Shown: positions 19,884 to 20,171 of the stretch, piece after piece
Layout: each line of letters opens with the position of its first letter
Numbering within the stretch: the stretch's first letter is position 1
Source of the DNA: a virus
Length of the DNA: 20,171 bases
Direction: 5' to 3' (one strand)
Virus record (IMG/VR): IMGVR_UViG_3300031997_000694
Location: 1 to 20,171 of that record
Notes under the pieces: model-generated
Database searches by the model: none
What the model was told of the DNA's origin: nothing
What the model saw: the letters and a program-made list of their open reading frames with translations, nothing else
Made by a program: the position numbers and the translations under genes

Positions 19884-19896
19884 AGGAGGTGCTCCT
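19884..19896 (-). promoter_or_regulatory. Small hairpin holding the ribosome-binding site of the zinc-knuckle gene
   Basis: The minus strand reads AGGAG-CAC-CTCCT. The left arm is the Shine-Dalgarno (19892-19896) nine bases before the ATG at 19882, and the right arm can pair with it, which may limit initiation. Five base pairs and a three-base loop make it weak. Confidence 0.4.
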
Positions 19897-20171
19897 AGTC
19901 GGGGACCCCGAAGACGGGGTTTACGGGCTGACGAGTGCCATGATAGCGGCGACCACGCGAACGCACGTTCTCCCACAGGTGGTTCTCGCTGTGGTCGGCG
20001 ACGCCCATGCTGTCAGCGTACGGGGTGGTGCTCTGTCGGACGGTGGGCATGATGAGGTCTTCAGACAGGGCGAACGAGTACATCAGGGCGTCGCCGCGGT
20101 CAGGGGACGAGAAGCCGAGCTTCCGCATCTCCTCCTTCGTGGCGGCCCGGATCTTGCCAGAAGTGATGCTG
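19895..20171 (-). CDS. Terminase large subunit, C-terminal part (partial)
   Basis: The frame is open from the window's right edge to TAG at 19895; the visible part begins SITSGKIRAATKEEMRKLGF. SSPDRGDALMYSFA is the closing nuclease motif of large terminases, where an Asp in 'PDxxDA' is the last metal-binding acidic residue. The ATPase domain lies beyond the window. The protein cuts the concatemer and drives DNA into the procapsid through the portal. The C-terminal tail after the motif (MPTVRQSTTPYADSMG, ending NPVFGVPD) is variable in this family. The next genes downstream are the zinc-knuckle and membrane proteins, then the portal. Confidence 0.88.
   Translation of the reverse strand, partial: SITSGKIRAATKEEMRKLGFSSPDRGDALMYSFALSEDLIMPTVRQSTTPYADSMGVADHSENHLWENVRSRGRRYHGTRQPVNPVFGVPD

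Noticed and set aside
1-20171. tRNA genes, CRISPR arrays, integrase/attachment sites and insertion sequences
   Set aside because: No cloverleaf, regularly spaced repeats, recombinase motifs or terminal inverted repeats were seen on either strand.

Overview
The window reads as part of a high-GC, tailed, double-stranded DNA phage genome, most likely short-tailed (podovirus-like). The minus strand carries a complete run of virion morphogenesis genes, read from the right end to about position 2568. In order they are the terminase large-subunit C-terminus, a zinc-knuckle protein, a small membrane protein, portal, scaffold, major capsid protein, a 158-aa protein, a 492-aa beta-rich tail hub/nozzle candidate, a 219-aa adaptor candidate, two small Gln/Ala-rich proteins and one giant 2518-aa protein. 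Two membrane proteins follow at the end, one of them a 53-residue holin-like ORF. No tape measure, sheath, baseplate, integrase, tRNA or CRISPR was seen. The portal-scaffold-capsid-adaptor-internal protein order resembles that of P22- and T7-type phages.

The left 1.2 kb on the plus strand is different. It holds three paralogous small genes (the first cut by the window edge), each ending in the same GGES tail, interleaved with unrelated small reading frames through GTGA/ATGA overlaps. A SNF2-like helicase follows. Hand counts of sampled 60-base lines give 35/60 G+C in this small-gene block (421-480 and 721-780) against 46/60 at the start of the helicase. The helicase and the minus-strand late block converge, and their stop codons share one CTAG inside a 10-bp palindrome.

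The most striking regulatory signal is a TANNNT hexamer placed exactly six bases before the start codon of eight minus-strand genes (starts at 2729, 3056, 10622, 12139, 12808, 14769, 16064 and 19188). This is the arrangement expected of leaderless -10 promoters, known from Actinomycetota and Deinococcota. The five other complete minus-strand genes either overlap the preceding gene (11798, 14303, 19476) or have a Shine-Dalgarno sequence (16970, 19882). In five of the eight cases the upstream gene's stop codon supplies the TA of the hexamer. With the high GC, this makes an actinobacterial (or Deinococcus-like) host plausible, but that is inference.

The giant protein takes up 37% of the window. 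It has the look of a multidomain 'polyvalent' protein that is packaged and ejected with the DNA: a zincin HENAH motif, an HDYFGH...ETRGQN block, a YRG motif suggestive of an ADP-ribosyltransferase fold, a helical domain also seen in other large phage proteins, and a very basic C-terminal tail. Lysis would come from the two membrane proteins at the end of the late block; no endolysin was recognised here.
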